Notes: generated by a model from the sequence alone, not told the origin. 64,000 nucleotides of DNA from Flavivirga sp. 57AJ16 (GCF_028736925.1 NZ_JAQZAT010000013.1:1-64000), one strand, 5' to 3'; counted from the stretch's first letter, positions 25,636-35,297 are shown. A program made the numbers and translations.

Positions 25636-27231
25636 ATGAAAAAAACGATTTTATTAATTTGGGTTTTATTAGGTTTTATATCATGCAGAAGTATTAAAAA
25701 CCATAATGAACAAATAACGAAATTGCATGATATAGCCCATTTACATGAAGATATAGACAAAGTATATACGCAATTAAAAAGGCACCATCCTAAATTATAT
25801 CAATATACGCCAAAAGAAGTTTTAGACTTTAAATTTGATAGTTTGAAAAAGGCAATTACAACGCCTATTGATTCTAGGGAGCTCTACAAAAAGTTGGCAC
25901 CAGTGGTATCCCAAATTAGGCAAGGCCATATTTCTCTAAGTTCTGCAAATAAATGGTATACTAAAAAGGCCCGTAAACAATTGCTTAAGCGTAAGTTTGA
26001 ATTTTACGCCCTGGATTTTGAATATTTAGAAAATAAGCTTTGGGTTAAAGATACTAGAGGTGAAGATTCTACCATTATAGGAAGCGAAGTGGTTAAAATC
26101 GAAGATGACCTAACTTCAGACTTAATAAAGACCTACAAAACACGTTTTTCTTCAGATGGTTATAATACCACACTTTATAACAGGTATGTTGGCCGGCAAT
26201 TTTCTAATTTTTATTATAAAGACAAAGGGTTTGTAGACAGTTTAAGGATTACTTTTAAAAACAAGGATTCTTTATTTGTCAAGACTTTTAAAAGGTTAAA
26301 AGAGAAAGAAAAATCAAAAAAACAAGATACGACCAAAGTTGCAAAACGTGAAAAATTAACTTCGGCAGAAAAAAGGGCCAATCGACTGGCTTTAAAAAAG
26401 AAACGAAAGTTTAACAGAAAGCATGGTTTTATAAAAAAATATAAAACCTACACTCGAAACTTTCGCTTTATGGAAGAAGTAAAAGATGTAGCTTATATGA
26501 AATTAAGAAGCTTTACTAATGGTAATTATAAGAGGTTCTATAAGGAAAGTTTCGCAAAATTGGATTCAGCAAAAACAAAATATTTAATTTTAGACTTAAG
26601 GGATAATGGCGGGGGGAGAATAGCCGAGATAGATTATTTGTATTCGTATTTAACCCTTGAGAACTATAAGTTTATAGAAGATAGCGAGGTAAATAGCCGT
26701 ATACCGTTCTTGAAATTTTTGATGAGCAATACAACATCAAATAGTATAAAAGTATTATCGGGCATAGTGTCGCCGATCATTATTGTTCAGAATTTAATAA
26801 GAACGAGAAAACGACATGGTAAGTTGTATTACAGGTTTAGGCAAACCAGAGTTAAAGAACCAAGACCTTTACATTTTACGGGTAAAATTTATGTGTTGAT
26901 TAATGGGAATTCATTTTCGGCTTCTTCGCTATTATCTACCCATTTAAAAGCAACAAAAAGAGCCACTTTCGTAGGAGAGGAAACAGGAGGCGCTTATAAT
27001 GGTACGGTTGCTGGTATTTATAAGCTTTATGAGCTACCAAATACCAAGTTGAAAATAAGAATGGGAATGATGCAGATAGAAGCGCCCCAAAAGCAAAACC
27101 CAGATGGCTATGGTGTAAAACCGGATGTTGAAATTTTACCAGCTATTAATGATAGAAGTATAAAAAAGGATTCAGAATTGGAATGGATATTGAATGATAT
27201 TGAGGAAAAGCAGGGGGTATTAGGTTTATAG
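25636..27231 (+). CDS. S41-family peptidase lipoprotein
   Basis: The ATG at 25636 gives a lipoprotein signal (WVLLGFISC, lipid Cys about residue 17); an upstream in-frame start would hide it. The 531-residue protein has a C-terminal tail-specific protease domain: YMKLRSFTNG, LILDLRDNGGG, then the serine motif NSFSASSLLSTHL and GEETGGAYNG. A very basic insert (about residues 225-265, many Lys and Arg) lies before the domain. It is likely anchored to the periplasmic side of a membrane. Its specific target is unknown. Confidence 0.88.
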   Translation: MKKTILLIWVLLGFISCRSIKNHNEQITKLHDIAHLHEDIDKVYTQLKRHHPKLYQYTPKEVLDFKFDSLKKAITTPIDSRELYKKLAPVVSQIRQGHISLSSANKWYTKKARKQLLKRKFEFYALDFEYLENKLWVKDTRGEDSTIIGSEVVKIEDDLTSDLIKTYKTRFSSDGYNTTLYNRYVGRQFSNFYYKDKGFVDSLRITFKNKDSLFVKTFKRLKEKEKSKKQDTTKVAKREKLTSAEKRANRLALKKKRKFNRKHGFIKKYKTYTRNFRFMEEVKDVAYMKLRSFTNGNYKRFYKESFAKLDSAKTKYLILDLRDNGGGRIAEIDYLYSYLTLENYKFIEDSEVNSRIPFLKFLMSNTTSNSIKVLSGIVSPIIIVQNLIRTRKRHGKLYYRFRQTRVKEPRPLHFTGKIYVLINGNSFSASSLLSTHLKATKRATFVGEETGGAYNGTVAGIYKLYELPNTKLKIRMGMMQIEAPQKQNPDGYGVKPDVEILPAINDRSIKKDSELEWILNDIEEKQGVLGL

Positions 27232-27315
27232 TGCATGTTATTTAACATAAAAGCATGTTAAACACTTTTATTTATTTGACTTTTCTGATTAATTTTATTT
27301 AAAACCATTAAAATT

Positions 27316-27819
27316 ATGAATCGCCATCAGTTTATTAAATCGGTTGGGATGACATCTTTAATTATTCCGGCATTCCCTTTGTTTTCTTTTGGTAAAACAC
27401 AAGAAGAACCCCAATTGGATAAAGCTTTGGTTGAGAAATTTGTTGGTGCTTCTCATGGAAAGTTTGATATAGTAAAGGAGCTACTGGAAGAATACCCTAC
27501 CTTGCTCAACGCGGCACATGATTGGAGACGTGGTGATTTCGAAACCGGATTAGGAGCTGCAAGTCATGTTGGTAATAAGGAAATGGCTCAATATTTTTTA
27601 GATCATGGGACGCAGGCCAATATTTTTACGGCAGCTTTGTTTGGAAAGTTGGATATTATAAAGCCTATGATGAGATTTTCACCTAGCCTTATAAACGTAA
27701 AAGGACCTCATTGTTTTACTTTGTTGCACCATGCAGAGAAAGGTGGAGACGATGCTTTAGAGGTTAAAGATTATTTACTTTCTTTAGGACTAAAAGAAAT
27801 GAGAATTCCACTCTATTAA
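27316..27819 (+). CDS. Exported ankyrin-repeat protein
   Basis: The 167-residue protein starts NRHQFIKSVGMTSLIIPAFPLFSFG, a signal segment that resembles a Tat signal but has only one Arg. Two to three ankyrin-type repeats follow (GKFDIVKELLEEYPTLLNA, GNKEMAQYFLDHGTQANIF, GKLDIIKPMMRFSPSLI). These mediate protein binding. No partner is evident from the neighbours. Confidence 0.78.
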   Translation: MNRHQFIKSVGMTSLIIPAFPLFSFGKTQEEPQLDKALVEKFVGASHGKFDIVKELLEEYPTLLNAAHDWRRGDFETGLGAASHVGNKEMAQYFLDHGTQANIFTAALFGKLDIIKPMMRFSPSLINVKGPHCFTLLHHAEKGGDDALEVKDYLLSLGLKEMRIPLY

Positions 27820-27833
27820 GACCTGTTTTTTTA

Positions 27834-27863
27834 TTGTCTTCCCACAAAACATTTGTATTTTTG
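27834..27863 (+). promoter_or_regulatory. Bacteroidota-type promoter of lpdA
   Basis: TTG at 27834-27836, exactly 19 nt, then TATTTTTG at 27856-27863 match the Bacteroidota housekeeping consensus (TTG, about 19 nt, TAnnTTTG). The ATG lies 37 nt further on. Confidence 0.75.
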
Positions 27864-27900
27864 TTCTTCGATTTTTTAAAATGAACATCAAAAATAAATT

Positions 27901-29301
27901 ATGAATTCATACGATGTAGCCGTAATAGGTTCTGGCCCTGGAGGATATGTAGCAGCAATACGTTGCGCACAATTAGGAATGAAAACTGCTATTATAGAAA
28001 AATATTCTACACTTGGGGGTACTTGCTTAAACGTTGGTTGTATACCGAGCAAGGCTCTTTTAGATTCTTCCCATCATTATGAAGATGCTGTTAAGCATTT
28101 TGAAGAACATGGCATAGAAATACCTGGAGACGTAAAGGTGAATTTAGAAAAAATGATAGCTCGTAAACAAGCTGTTGTTGATCAAACTACTGGCGGTATT
28201 GATTTCTTGATGAAGAAAAATAATATTGATGTTTACCAAGGTTTAGGAAGTTTTAAGGATGCGACCCATATTACTGTTTCTGGAGAAGAGGCTACCGAGA
28301 TAGAGGCAAAAAACACTATTATTGCTACGGGAAGTAAACCTTCAAATTTACCATTTATAAATATTGACAAAGAGCGGATCATAACTTCTACAGAAGCCTT
28401 AAAGCTTAAAGAAATACCAAAACACCTAATTGTCATAGGTGGCGGTGTCATAGGTTTAGAGCTTGGACAAGTTTATAAAAGATTAGGAGCAGAAGTTTCT
28501 GTGGTTGAGTTTATGGATCGTATTATTCCAACCATGGATGCAGGTCTGTCCAAAGAACTCAATAAAGTTTTAAAGAAACAGAAATTTAAAATAAATGCCT
28601 CTCATAAAGTGAAGTCTGTTGAGCGTGTTGGTGATGAAGTTATTGTAAAAGCCGATAACAAAAAAGGTGAAGAAGTTACATTTAAAGGTGATTACTGTTT
28701 AGTGTCCGTAGGGCGTCGTCCTTATACGGATGGTTTAAATGCTGAAGCTGCAGGTGTAAAATTAAACGATAGAGGACAAGTAGAAGTCAATGATCATTTA
28801 CAAACAAGTGCATCAAATATTTATGCGATTGGAGATGTGATCAAAGGGGCTATGTTGGCGCACAAAGCAGAAGAAGAGGGTGTGTTTGTTGCAGAAACAT
28901 TGGCAGGACAAAAACCTCATATCGATTATAATTTAATTCCAGGAGTTGTTTATACGTGGCCAGAAGTTGCTGCGGTCGGCAAAACAGAAGAACAACTTAA
29001 AGAAGCTGGTATAGATTACAAAGTTGGGCAATTCCCCATGCGTGCTTTAGGTAGAAGTAGAGCGAGTATGGATTTAGACGGATTTGTAAAAGTTCTTGCA
29101 GATAAAACGACTGATGAGATTTTAGGTGTTCATATGGTTGGTGCCCGTGCTGCGGATATGATTGCTGAAGCTGTTGTTGCTATGGAATATAGGGCATCTG
29201 CCGAAGACGTGTCACGTATGTCCCATGCACATCCAACGTTTACAGAAGCTATTAAAGAAGCGGCGTTGGCGGCTACAGATGATAGAGCTTTGCATATATA
29301 A
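27901..29301 (+). CDS. lpdA: Dihydrolipoyl dehydrogenase (E3)
   Basis: This flavoprotein reoxidises dihydrolipoamide in pyruvate, 2-oxoglutarate and branched-chain dehydrogenase complexes and in glycine cleavage. The 466-residue protein has the FAD motif GSGPGGYVAA, the redox disulfide GGTCLNVGCIPS, an NAD motif VIGGGVIGLELG, and the C-terminal dimer motif HAHPTFTEAIKEA with the catalytic His-Glu pair. It stands alone with its own promoter. A large inverted-repeat element follows its stop. Confidence 0.97.
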   Translation: MNSYDVAVIGSGPGGYVAAIRCAQLGMKTAIIEKYSTLGGTCLNVGCIPSKALLDSSHHYEDAVKHFEEHGIEIPGDVKVNLEKMIARKQAVVDQTTGGIDFLMKKNNIDVYQGLGSFKDATHITVSGEEATEIEAKNTIIATGSKPSNLPFINIDKERIITSTEALKLKEIPKHLIVIGGGVIGLELGQVYKRLGAEVSVVEFMDRIIPTMDAGLSKELNKVLKKQKFKINASHKVKSVERVGDEVIVKADNKKGEEVTFKGDYCLVSVGRRPYTDGLNAEAAGVKLNDRGQVEVNDHLQTSASNIYAIGDVIKGAMLAHKAEEEGVFVAETLAGQKPHIDYNLIPGVVYTWPEVAAVGKTEEQLKEAGIDYKVGQFPMRALGRSRASMDLDGFVKVLADKTTDEILGVHMVGARAADMIAEAVVAMEYRASAEDVSRMSHAHPTFTEAIKEAALAATDDRALHI

Positions 29302-29330
29302 TACATCATCATATTTTAAAAATAAAATGA

Positions 29331-29463
29331 AGAGGGTGTCTAAAAAGTCTTTATAATTTGATTTGTCAGGTTGAGCCTGTCGAAACCGATATTGATTATC
29401 AGTAAGTTAAAAATATTTCGACAAGCTCAATATGACATCGAACTTACTTTTTAGACACCCTCT
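29331..29463. repeat. 133-bp nested inverted repeat after lpdA
   Basis: The ends are perfect 18-nt inverted repeats (AGAGGGTGTCTAAAAAGT at 29331-29348, complement at 29446-29463). Inside, 29364-29385 and 29416-29437 pair over 22 nt with three mismatches and resemble the flavobacterial REP sequence (GTCAGGTTGAGCCTGTCGAAA type). A T-run follows, so it may also end lpdA transcription. Structure fits a small non-autonomous element. Confidence 0.85.
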
Positions 29464-29503
29464 TTTTTATTGAAGTGAAAAATGAGACTTTCATGTTGGA
29501 AGG

Positions 29504-29606
29504 TATAGCTAAGTTCCTATAAAATGGCATAGAATATTTAGAAATAAAAAATTGAAGTTCAAGGAAAAAAGCGTAGGCATAGCTTAGTTACGGAGAGTAT
29601 TTTTAA
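29504..29606. repeat. Truncated copy of the element at 35339
   Basis: This 103-bp segment matches the left two thirds of the element at 35339-35500 in the same orientation, including ATAAAATGGCATAGAATATT and GCATAGCTTAGTTACGG. The right end with the second terminal repeat is not recognisable here. From here to 29782 no gene was seen. Confidence 0.75.
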
Positions 29607-29782
29607 GATAGAATATGAGAGTAAAAATAGCCTGTCTCTCATTGCTAGTGGGTTGATTTTGTAACCAATCATAAAATGCTGAGATGAGTTCTATAAGAGG
29701 TATTAGACATTATTTGTTTAGGTATACCCCCAATAAAGAAAGAAATATTATGTTATCATATTTAAACATTTAAGCTTAAAGA

Positions 29783-30919
29783 GTGCTTTTTATTGTAGGA
29801 ATATCTATAGCCATTTTTCTTTCACTTCTTTTATTGATAAAAAAGAACAAATCTCGTGCAGATAAAATTCTGGTACTGTGGTTAATATTAATTTCTATTA
29901 ATCAAATATTCAATTATTTAAATTTTAAGGAGGTTACTTATAAGTACCCAAATTGGCTAGGCATTGATTTTGGAATACCTATAATAATAGGTGTTTTCTT
30001 GTATTTCTATGTTAGGGAGATTACAGGAAATCCACTAAATCGTATTCCGAAAATAGTATTGCATTTACTGCCAACTATTTTTATTTACCTTTTGGCTATA
30101 CCATTTTATAAATTACAAGGGACTGAAAAAGTATACATTTTTAAGAATAATGGACTAGGCTATGAATGGTTTGTGATAATTAATAATTGGGTTATAGCCA
30201 TTTCAGGATTAGCATATTCTATTTGGTCTATTATTTTAATAAAAAAACATCAAAAAAGCATTCAGGATAATTTTTCTAATACAGATAAAAAAGAATTGCA
30301 ATGGCTTCGATTGCTTTCATTTGGGTTTGTTATTATTTGGTTGTTTTCAGCTTTTTTTGATAATGATATTATTTTTTCGATTGTGGTTGTTTTTGTTTTG
30401 TGCATCGCTATTTTTGGAATCAATCAGCTAAATATCTTTAATTCCAATTCAGGGTTGGAAGGCATTAAAATAGCAGAAGAAAGAACCAACAATATAAATA
30501 ACAAAGGCAAAATTGATTCAAAACAACCTATTGCTAAAGTTGGAAAGTATGCCAAATCTGGTTTAAATGAAGCGGACGCTACTAAAATTTATGCCAACTT
30601 AACTAGAATGATGCAAGATAATGTAGCCTATAAGGACGAAAACCTTACCTTGGTAGAGTTATCTAAACGATTGGAGGTACATCCAAATCATTTATCACAG
30701 GTAATTAATGAAAAGGAAGGAAAGAATTTTTATAATTACGTGAATTCACTTCGTATAAAAGAATTTATAAAATTAGCTTCATTGCCCGAAAATAAAAAGT
30801 ATACCATGATTTCTTTGGCTTACGATTGTGGTTTTAGTACAAAATCTACTTTCAATAAACATTTTAAATTACACACAGGTAAAACACCTACCGAATTTTT
30901 TAGTAATTCAAGTATTTAA
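29783..30919 (+). CDS. Membrane-anchored AraC-family transcriptional regulator
   Basis: The N-terminal 220 residues hold about seven predicted membrane helices, and the C-terminal 110 residues hold an AraC double helix-turn-helix (LTLVELSKRLEVHPNHLSQVINEKEGKNFYNYVNSLRI, then ISLAYDCGFSTKSTFNKHFKLHTGKTPTEFF). This layout is common in Bacteroidota for regulators that sense a signal in the membrane. Translation appears to start at GTG 29783. It is the nearest regulator to the TonB receptor pair downstream, 1.16 kb away. Control of that pair is inferred only from position. Confidence 0.88.
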   Translation: MLFIVGISIAIFLSLLLLIKKNKSRADKILVLWLILISINQIFNYLNFKEVTYKYPNWLGIDFGIPIIIGVFLYFYVREITGNPLNRIPKIVLHLLPTIFIYLLAIPFYKLQGTEKVYIFKNNGLGYEWFVIINNWVIAISGLAYSIWSIILIKKHQKSIQDNFSNTDKKELQWLRLLSFGFVIIWLFSAFFDNDIIFSIVVVFVLCIAIFGINQLNIFNSNSGLEGIKIAEERTNNINNKGKIDSKQPIAKVGKYAKSGLNEADATKIYANLTRMMQDNVAYKDENLTLVELSKRLEVHPNHLSQVINEKEGKNFYNYVNSLRIKEFIKLASLPENKKYTMISLAYDCGFSTKSTFNKHFKLHTGKTPTEFFSNSSI

Positions 30920-31001
30920 TACCAAATGAATTTTAAAATGATTGGTAATAAATTTGAATTATAAACGGATTTAACCAGTTATTTTGAAGTTTATTTGGTA
31001 T
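30919..31001. repeat. Short ATACCAA-type inverted-repeat element
   Basis: An 83-bp copy starts with ATACCAAATGAATTTTAAAAT and ends with its imperfect complement (TTTTGAAGTTTATTTGGTAT). It begins at the last base of the AraC stop codon. The ends match those of 31817-31991, and the left flank AGTATTTA is the same as at 35951. Confidence 0.7.
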
Positions 31002-31381
31002 AAGTAGGTGTTTTTCTTTTTCCCTGTGTATACATACTTTGTTTTTAATAATTTATTTTCACTATAATCCCTTATAGTATAAGGCTTTGTAGGTTCTTTC
31101 TTGTAGGCACGTACTTCTATTTTTCATTGCCCTTGTAAACTTGATCTTTCCGAATTCAAATTTGCCACATCTTTGTTTAGGATTTACGAATTAATTTTTC
31201 GTCAACGATTCCTAGTTATGCAACAGTAGTTATTTCTAACTATGTATAGTAAAAGGGGCCCCTGTAGAGGTTTAAGATTAATGCGTATAAATAATTTATT
31301 ACAAGTGTTTAGGTGTGCCTAAAGCATTAGAAAAATTAAATTGATTATCCGTAATATGTCATAAATCTTAAAATATATTGA

Positions 31382-31480
31382 TTTTGTCATCCCGAGGCAA
31401 CGAGGGATCTCATTGATTATCAACAGATTCTTCACTATAGCCTGTACTGAGCGTAGTCGAAGTATTCAGAATGACAAAAA
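31382..31480. repeat. REP-like element (GTCAT...ATGAC ends)
   Basis: The element starts TTTTGTCATCCCGAGGC and ends TCAGAATGACAAAA, with GAGCGTAGTCGAAG inside, the pattern of widely dispersed flavobacterial intergenic repeats. It is nested in an outer inverted repeat: TCCGTAAT near 31348 pairs with ATTACGGA near 31495. Confidence 0.7.
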
Positions 31481-31602
31481 AATCATTATGTATGATTACG
31501 GACATTCAGAAAATTAATTAATGAATTTAAAATATCAAATATGTTTTAGTGATAAGCGCTTTATAAAAAAATTAAAACCTAAAAAAAAGAATCTATTTGT
31601 GC

Positions 31603-31626
31603 AACCTTTCACCTTTTCGAATGTCA
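31603..31626 (+). promoter_or_regulatory. Possible ECF-type promoter
   Basis: GCAACCTTT holds AACC at 31603-31606, followed by 16 nt and GTCA at 31623-31626. This fits the AAC (-35) and GTC (-10) pattern of many ECF sigma promoters. A similar GCAACCTTTT lies upstream of the lipoprotein gene at 56365, with a less clear -10. Support is by motif only. Confidence 0.3.
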
Positions 31627-31713
31627 ATAGATAAAGATTAAGAAAAAATAAAAATCAACCACAATACTGAAATTAATTCAGTACAAAAAAACAAACCAAT
31701 AATTAATAAAAAA

Positions 31714-31839
31714 ATGGGAAGTATTTACAAAAACCAGCTAATAAGAATCCTTAAATCTACTTTTAGCATTTGGCTGGAAGATAAAAGCAACATTCGTAAA
31801 AGAGAGATCGGATGTTATACCAAATGGATTTTAAAATGA
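31714..31839 (+). pseudogene. 41-codon ORF, possible gene start interrupted by an inserted element
   Basis: The ORF begins MGSIYKNQLIRILKSTF and runs into the left terminal repeat of the ATACCAA element, which supplies its last codons and stop. The leading part looks like an amphipathic N-terminus, but no family can be named. It may be the remains of a gene broken by the element, or chance. Confidence 0.25.
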
Positions 31840-31991
31840 GGGTAAAATAATTTAGAATATAGCGAGCACAGATGAATAATAAAATCTAAGCTACGGTTCT
31901 ATACCCAGTCAAGCAGAGCACATGGTTTTATTATGAAATATGTGCGCGATAGAAATGAATTATTAGCTTCATTTTAAAGTTTATTTGGTAT
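31817..31991. repeat. 175-bp ATACCAA-type inverted-repeat element
   Basis: The terminal 23 nt (ATACCAAATGGATTTTAAAA at the left) pair with the right end with three mismatches. The interior has no ORF and shares ACCCAGTCAAGC-GAGCACATG with the element at 42294. The size, long terminal repeats and lack of coding capacity fit a MITE. Confidence 0.8.
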
Positions 31992-32080
31992 TAAATACAA
32001 AAAGCACGTTTAAAAACAAATTAAAAATTACTTAACACAAATTATTTTTAAATTTTATAAAATCAATAATCAAAAAGCGA

Positions 32081-34447
32081 ATGAAAAATCTAGTATTATT
32101 ATGTATGTTATTTACCGCGGTTTTGTCGGCCCAGGAAAATTACACCATCAGTGGTATAATTAAAGAGGCAAAAAATGGAGAAACGGCTTTTGGAGCATCG
32201 GTATTTTTAAAAGGAACAGACATTGGTTCCATTAGTAATGAGTATGGATTCTTTTCCATCACAGCACCGAAAGGTACATACACATTGATAATTTCTTATA
32301 TGGGGTTCGAAAATATAAAGCAAGATATCACTTTAGATCAAAATCAAAAAGTGAATTTTGAAATGGAGGAAGAATCGACCCAATTGGATGAGGTCGTTGT
32401 TGTTGCCGAAGAAACCGAACGAGTAAGTCTTAAGAAACCAGAAATGAGTGTTTCTAAATTAAATATTAGAACGGTAAAGCAAATGCCTGTGGTTTTAGGG
32501 GAGGTTGATGTTATAAAATCTTTACAAATGCTACCAGGAGTCACTAAAAATGGTGAAGGTACTGGTGGTTTTCACGTAAGAGGCGGTGCCGTAGACCAAA
32601 ACTTAGTATTACTGGATGAAGGCATTATATATAATACATCGCACATGTTGGGTTTCTTTTCTGTATTTAATGCAGATGCTATTAAGGATATTAAATTATA
32701 CAAAGGCGGGATCCCAGCTCGTTTTGGAGGTAGAATTTCATCTGTATTGGATGTACGCCAAAAAGATGGGAATAGTAAAAATCTTTCTTTTACAGGAGGT
32801 GTTGGATTGATTTCCAGTAGACTAGCCGTAGAAGGCCCCATGTTTAAAGATAAGGGGTCGTTTTTAATAGCAGGAAGAAGCTCTTATGTAAACTTGTTTT
32901 TGGCGGCAGCAAATGATGAAAACAGACTGGGTTTTTATGATTTAAACCTAAAAACCAATTATAAATTAAATGATAATAATAAACTGTACCTATCAGGGTA
33001 TTTTGGTAGGGACACCTTTAAGTTTGGCAAAAGCTTTAAAAGTAGTTACGGTAATGCTTCAGGGAATTTAAGATGGAACCACCTTTTTAATGATCGTTTA
33101 TTTTCGAACTTATCTTTTATTTATAGTAAGTATGATTACGATTTAGAAATTACGGATGATGAATTTGATTGGATTTCTTCAATTAATAATTATAATATAA
33201 AATACGACCTTAAGTATTATGCTAGCGATGCCTTTAAGTTGGATTTTGGAATGAGTGGTATTTATTATGATTTTGACCCAGGCCAAGTACGCCCAACTTC
33301 TGAAACATCACCTATAAATCCTTTATCATTAGATAGAAAAAAGGCATTCGAAAGTGGCTTATATGTTAACGCAGAACACAAGATAACGGATAAATTAACC
33401 CTTCAATATGGTTTAAGATATAGTGGTTTTAGCCGTTTGGGAGGTGTGGCAATGAAAAACTATGCCAATAATCAGCCTGTAGTATATAACAGTACTTTGG
33501 GCATTTATGAGCGAGGTACAGAAATAGGGGAAACGACCTATAAAAAAGGAGAAAGTATCAAGGATTTTGGTAATATAGAACCTAGAATGTCTTTAGCATA
33601 TCAATTAAACGAGTTCTCTTCCATAAAAGCAGGATATTCAAGGTCTGCTCAATATATTCACCTATTATCAAATACAACTTCGGTAACACCTTTAGATGTG
33701 TGGACTACCAGTGGAAAGTATATTAAACCGCAATTATCCGATCAGTATGCATTAGGGTATTTTAGAAATTTTAATAATAAAAAATACTCTCTGGAAGTTG
33801 AAGGTTATTATAAAACGACGGATAATAGAATAGATTATATTGATGGATCCAATCTAATAGGTCAAAATACCATAGAAACCGAAATTTTAAATGGTGAAGC
33901 CAGAGCTTATGGTTTGGAACTTTTAGTTCGTAAAAATGAAGGCATGTTTACAGGATGGATATCGTACACCTTATCTAAAGCAGAACAAAGAACTTTGGGA
34001 GGTACCGCAGGAGGTCCTGGAATTAATAATGGTAATTGGTATAATTCTTCTTTTGACCGAACACATGATTTTTCGGTCACTGGAGCCTACGAGTTAAACG
34101 ATAAATGGACTTTTGGAGGTAATTTGGTGTTCCAAACGGGTAGGCCTGTAACATATCCTAACGGACAATATCAATATGAAGGGCAATCGGTAGCTAGTTT
34201 TTCTGATAGAAATTCAGATAGACTACCTGCTTACCATAGGCTGGATATTTCTGCAACCTATAAACCAAATAGAAAGCCTAATAAGAGATGGAAAGGCGAA
34301 TGGGTTTTTGGTGTTTATAATGCGTATAATCGAAAAAATGCCGCTTCGATTTCTTTTACTCAAAATGAAACTTTAGGTATTAATGAAGCCACCAGAACAG
34401 CTATTTTTGGAATCGTACCATCTGTAACATATAACTTTAAATTTTAA
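32081..34447 (+). CDS. TonB-dependent outer-membrane receptor with carboxypeptidase-like N-terminal domain
   Basis: A signal peptide (residues 1-17) is followed by a carboxypeptidase-D regulatory-like domain (about 20-105, YTISGIIKEAKNGETAFGASVFLKG), a plug domain (about 125-230, with GGFHVRGGAVDQNLVLLDEG) and a 22-strand barrel ending in the usual terminal Phe (VTYNFKF). At 788 residues it is a medium-size receptor of the group that pairs with DUF4249, not SusC. It imports an unknown ligand with TonB-ExbBD energy. The DUF4249 gene follows after 4 nt. Confidence 0.93.
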   Translation: MKNLVLLCMLFTAVLSAQENYTISGIIKEAKNGETAFGASVFLKGTDIGSISNEYGFFSITAPKGTYTLIISYMGFENIKQDITLDQNQKVNFEMEEESTQLDEVVVVAEETERVSLKKPEMSVSKLNIRTVKQMPVVLGEVDVIKSLQMLPGVTKNGEGTGGFHVRGGAVDQNLVLLDEGIIYNTSHMLGFFSVFNADAIKDIKLYKGGIPARFGGRISSVLDVRQKDGNSKNLSFTGGVGLISSRLAVEGPMFKDKGSFLIAGRSSYVNLFLAAANDENRLGFYDLNLKTNYKLNDNNKLYLSGYFGRDTFKFGKSFKSSYGNASGNLRWNHLFNDRLFSNLSFIYSKYDYDLEITDDEFDWISSINNYNIKYDLKYYASDAFKLDFGMSGIYYDFDPGQVRPTSETSPINPLSLDRKKAFESGLYVNAEHKITDKLTLQYGLRYSGFSRLGGVAMKNYANNQPVVYNSTLGIYERGTEIGETTYKKGESIKDFGNIEPRMSLAYQLNEFSSIKAGYSRSAQYIHLLSNTTSVTPLDVWTTSGKYIKPQLSDQYALGYFRNFNNKKYSLEVEGYYKTTDNRIDYIDGSNLIGQNTIETEILNGEARAYGLELLVRKNEGMFTGWISYTLSKAEQRTLGGTAGGPGINNGNWYNSSFDRTHDFSVTGAYELNDKWTFGGNLVFQTGRPVTYPNGQYQYEGQSVASFSDRNSDRLPAYHRLDISATYKPNRKPNKRWKGEWVFGVYNAYNRKNAASISFTQNETLGINEATRTAIFGIVPSVTYNFKF

Positions 34448-34451
34448 CAAA

Positions 34452-35297
34452 ATGAACATATATTTTAAATTATTCATACTTTTTTTAGCCATGTCTTTAA
34501 CATCGTGCGAAGATGTTATATCCGTAGAGGTACAAACCGCTCCTAGCAGATTGGTTATTGAAGCATCTCTTGATTGGGAAAAAGGAACCGCAGGAAACAA
34601 TCAAACAATAAAATTAAGTAAGTCGACACCTTATTTTGATACCACTACTATTACAAGCGTTACAAATGCTTCTGTAAGAGTTGTTAATGATGATGATGAC
34701 ACAGAATTTATTTTTACACACCAAGGTAATGGGATCTATACAACAACGGCGTTTATTCCTATAATCAATCAATCGTATACTTTAGAAGTGGTTCATGAGG
34801 GAGAAACTTATACGGCAAATGAAACTTTAACACCAGTTGTAGATATTGATAATATTACACAATCAATAGATGGCGGTTTTGATGATGAAGAATTAGAGGT
34901 CAATATTATTTTTACAGATCCAGAGGCCGAGGAAAACTATTATCTATATAAATTTAAAAGGCAAGGGGATTTATTACCGGCACTGGAAGATGGAGATGAT
35001 GAATTTGTTAATGGTAATGAAATTACATGGTGGTTTGAAAAAGAAGAAGATGATGACACAGATGAAATAGAGGCCTTTAGGGCAGGGGATGTTGTGGATA
35101 TTTCATTTTTTGGCATCTCTAAGGCCTATTCCAATTATATAGGCATCCTTATAGAACAATCTGAAGGTGCCGGTCTTTTTAGTTCAACGCCTGTACCTTT
35201 AAGAGGGAACTGTATCAATACAACAACTCCTGATAATTATGCTTTTGGATATTTCAGGTTGACTCAAGTTGTAAAAACGAGTTATACGTTTCAATAG
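34452..35297 (+). CDS. DUF4249 family outer-membrane lipoprotein
   Basis: The 281-residue protein has a lipoprotein signal (AMSLTSC, lipid Cys at about residue 19) and a DUF4249 core: PSRLVIEASLDWEKGTAGNNQTIKLSKSTPYFDT, then SYTLEVVHEGETYTANETLTPVV. DUF4249 proteins are encoded beside TonB receptors in Bacteroidota and probably act as surface partners in ligand uptake, in the way SusD does. Asp and Glu are abundant, which might favour cation or cationic ligand binding (inference). Confidence 0.9.
   Translation: MNIYFKLFILFLAMSLTSCEDVISVEVQTAPSRLVIEASLDWEKGTAGNNQTIKLSKSTPYFDTTTITSVTNASVRVVNDDDDTEFIFTHQGNGIYTTTAFIPIINQSYTLEVVHEGETYTANETLTPVVDIDNITQSIDGGFDDEELEVNIIFTDPEAEENYYLYKFKRQGDLLPALEDGDDEFVNGNEITWWFEKEEDDDTDEIEAFRAGDVVDISFFGISKAYSNYIGILIEQSEGAGLFSSTPVPLRGNCINTTTPDNYAFGYFRLTQVVKTSYTFQ

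Larger units (their letters stand above)
31002..32080. other. Long regulatory or repeat-rich spacer before the TonB receptor gene
   Basis: Within this 1.08-kb stretch I see a REP-like element (31382-31480), a possible ECF-type promoter (31603-31626), a 41-codon ORF (31714-31839) and an ATACCAA element (31817-31991). The part from 31002 to 31345 shows no ORF, tRNA or clear structure apart from a GGGGCCCC palindrome near 31255. The final 90 nt before the TonB gene are A-rich leader sequence. Confidence 0.5.

Noticed and set aside
31002-31345. Possible small RNA or tRNA-like sequence in the AraC-TonB spacer
   Set aside because: No cloverleaf, terminator or promoter pair could be drawn; only a short GGGGCCCC palindrome is present.
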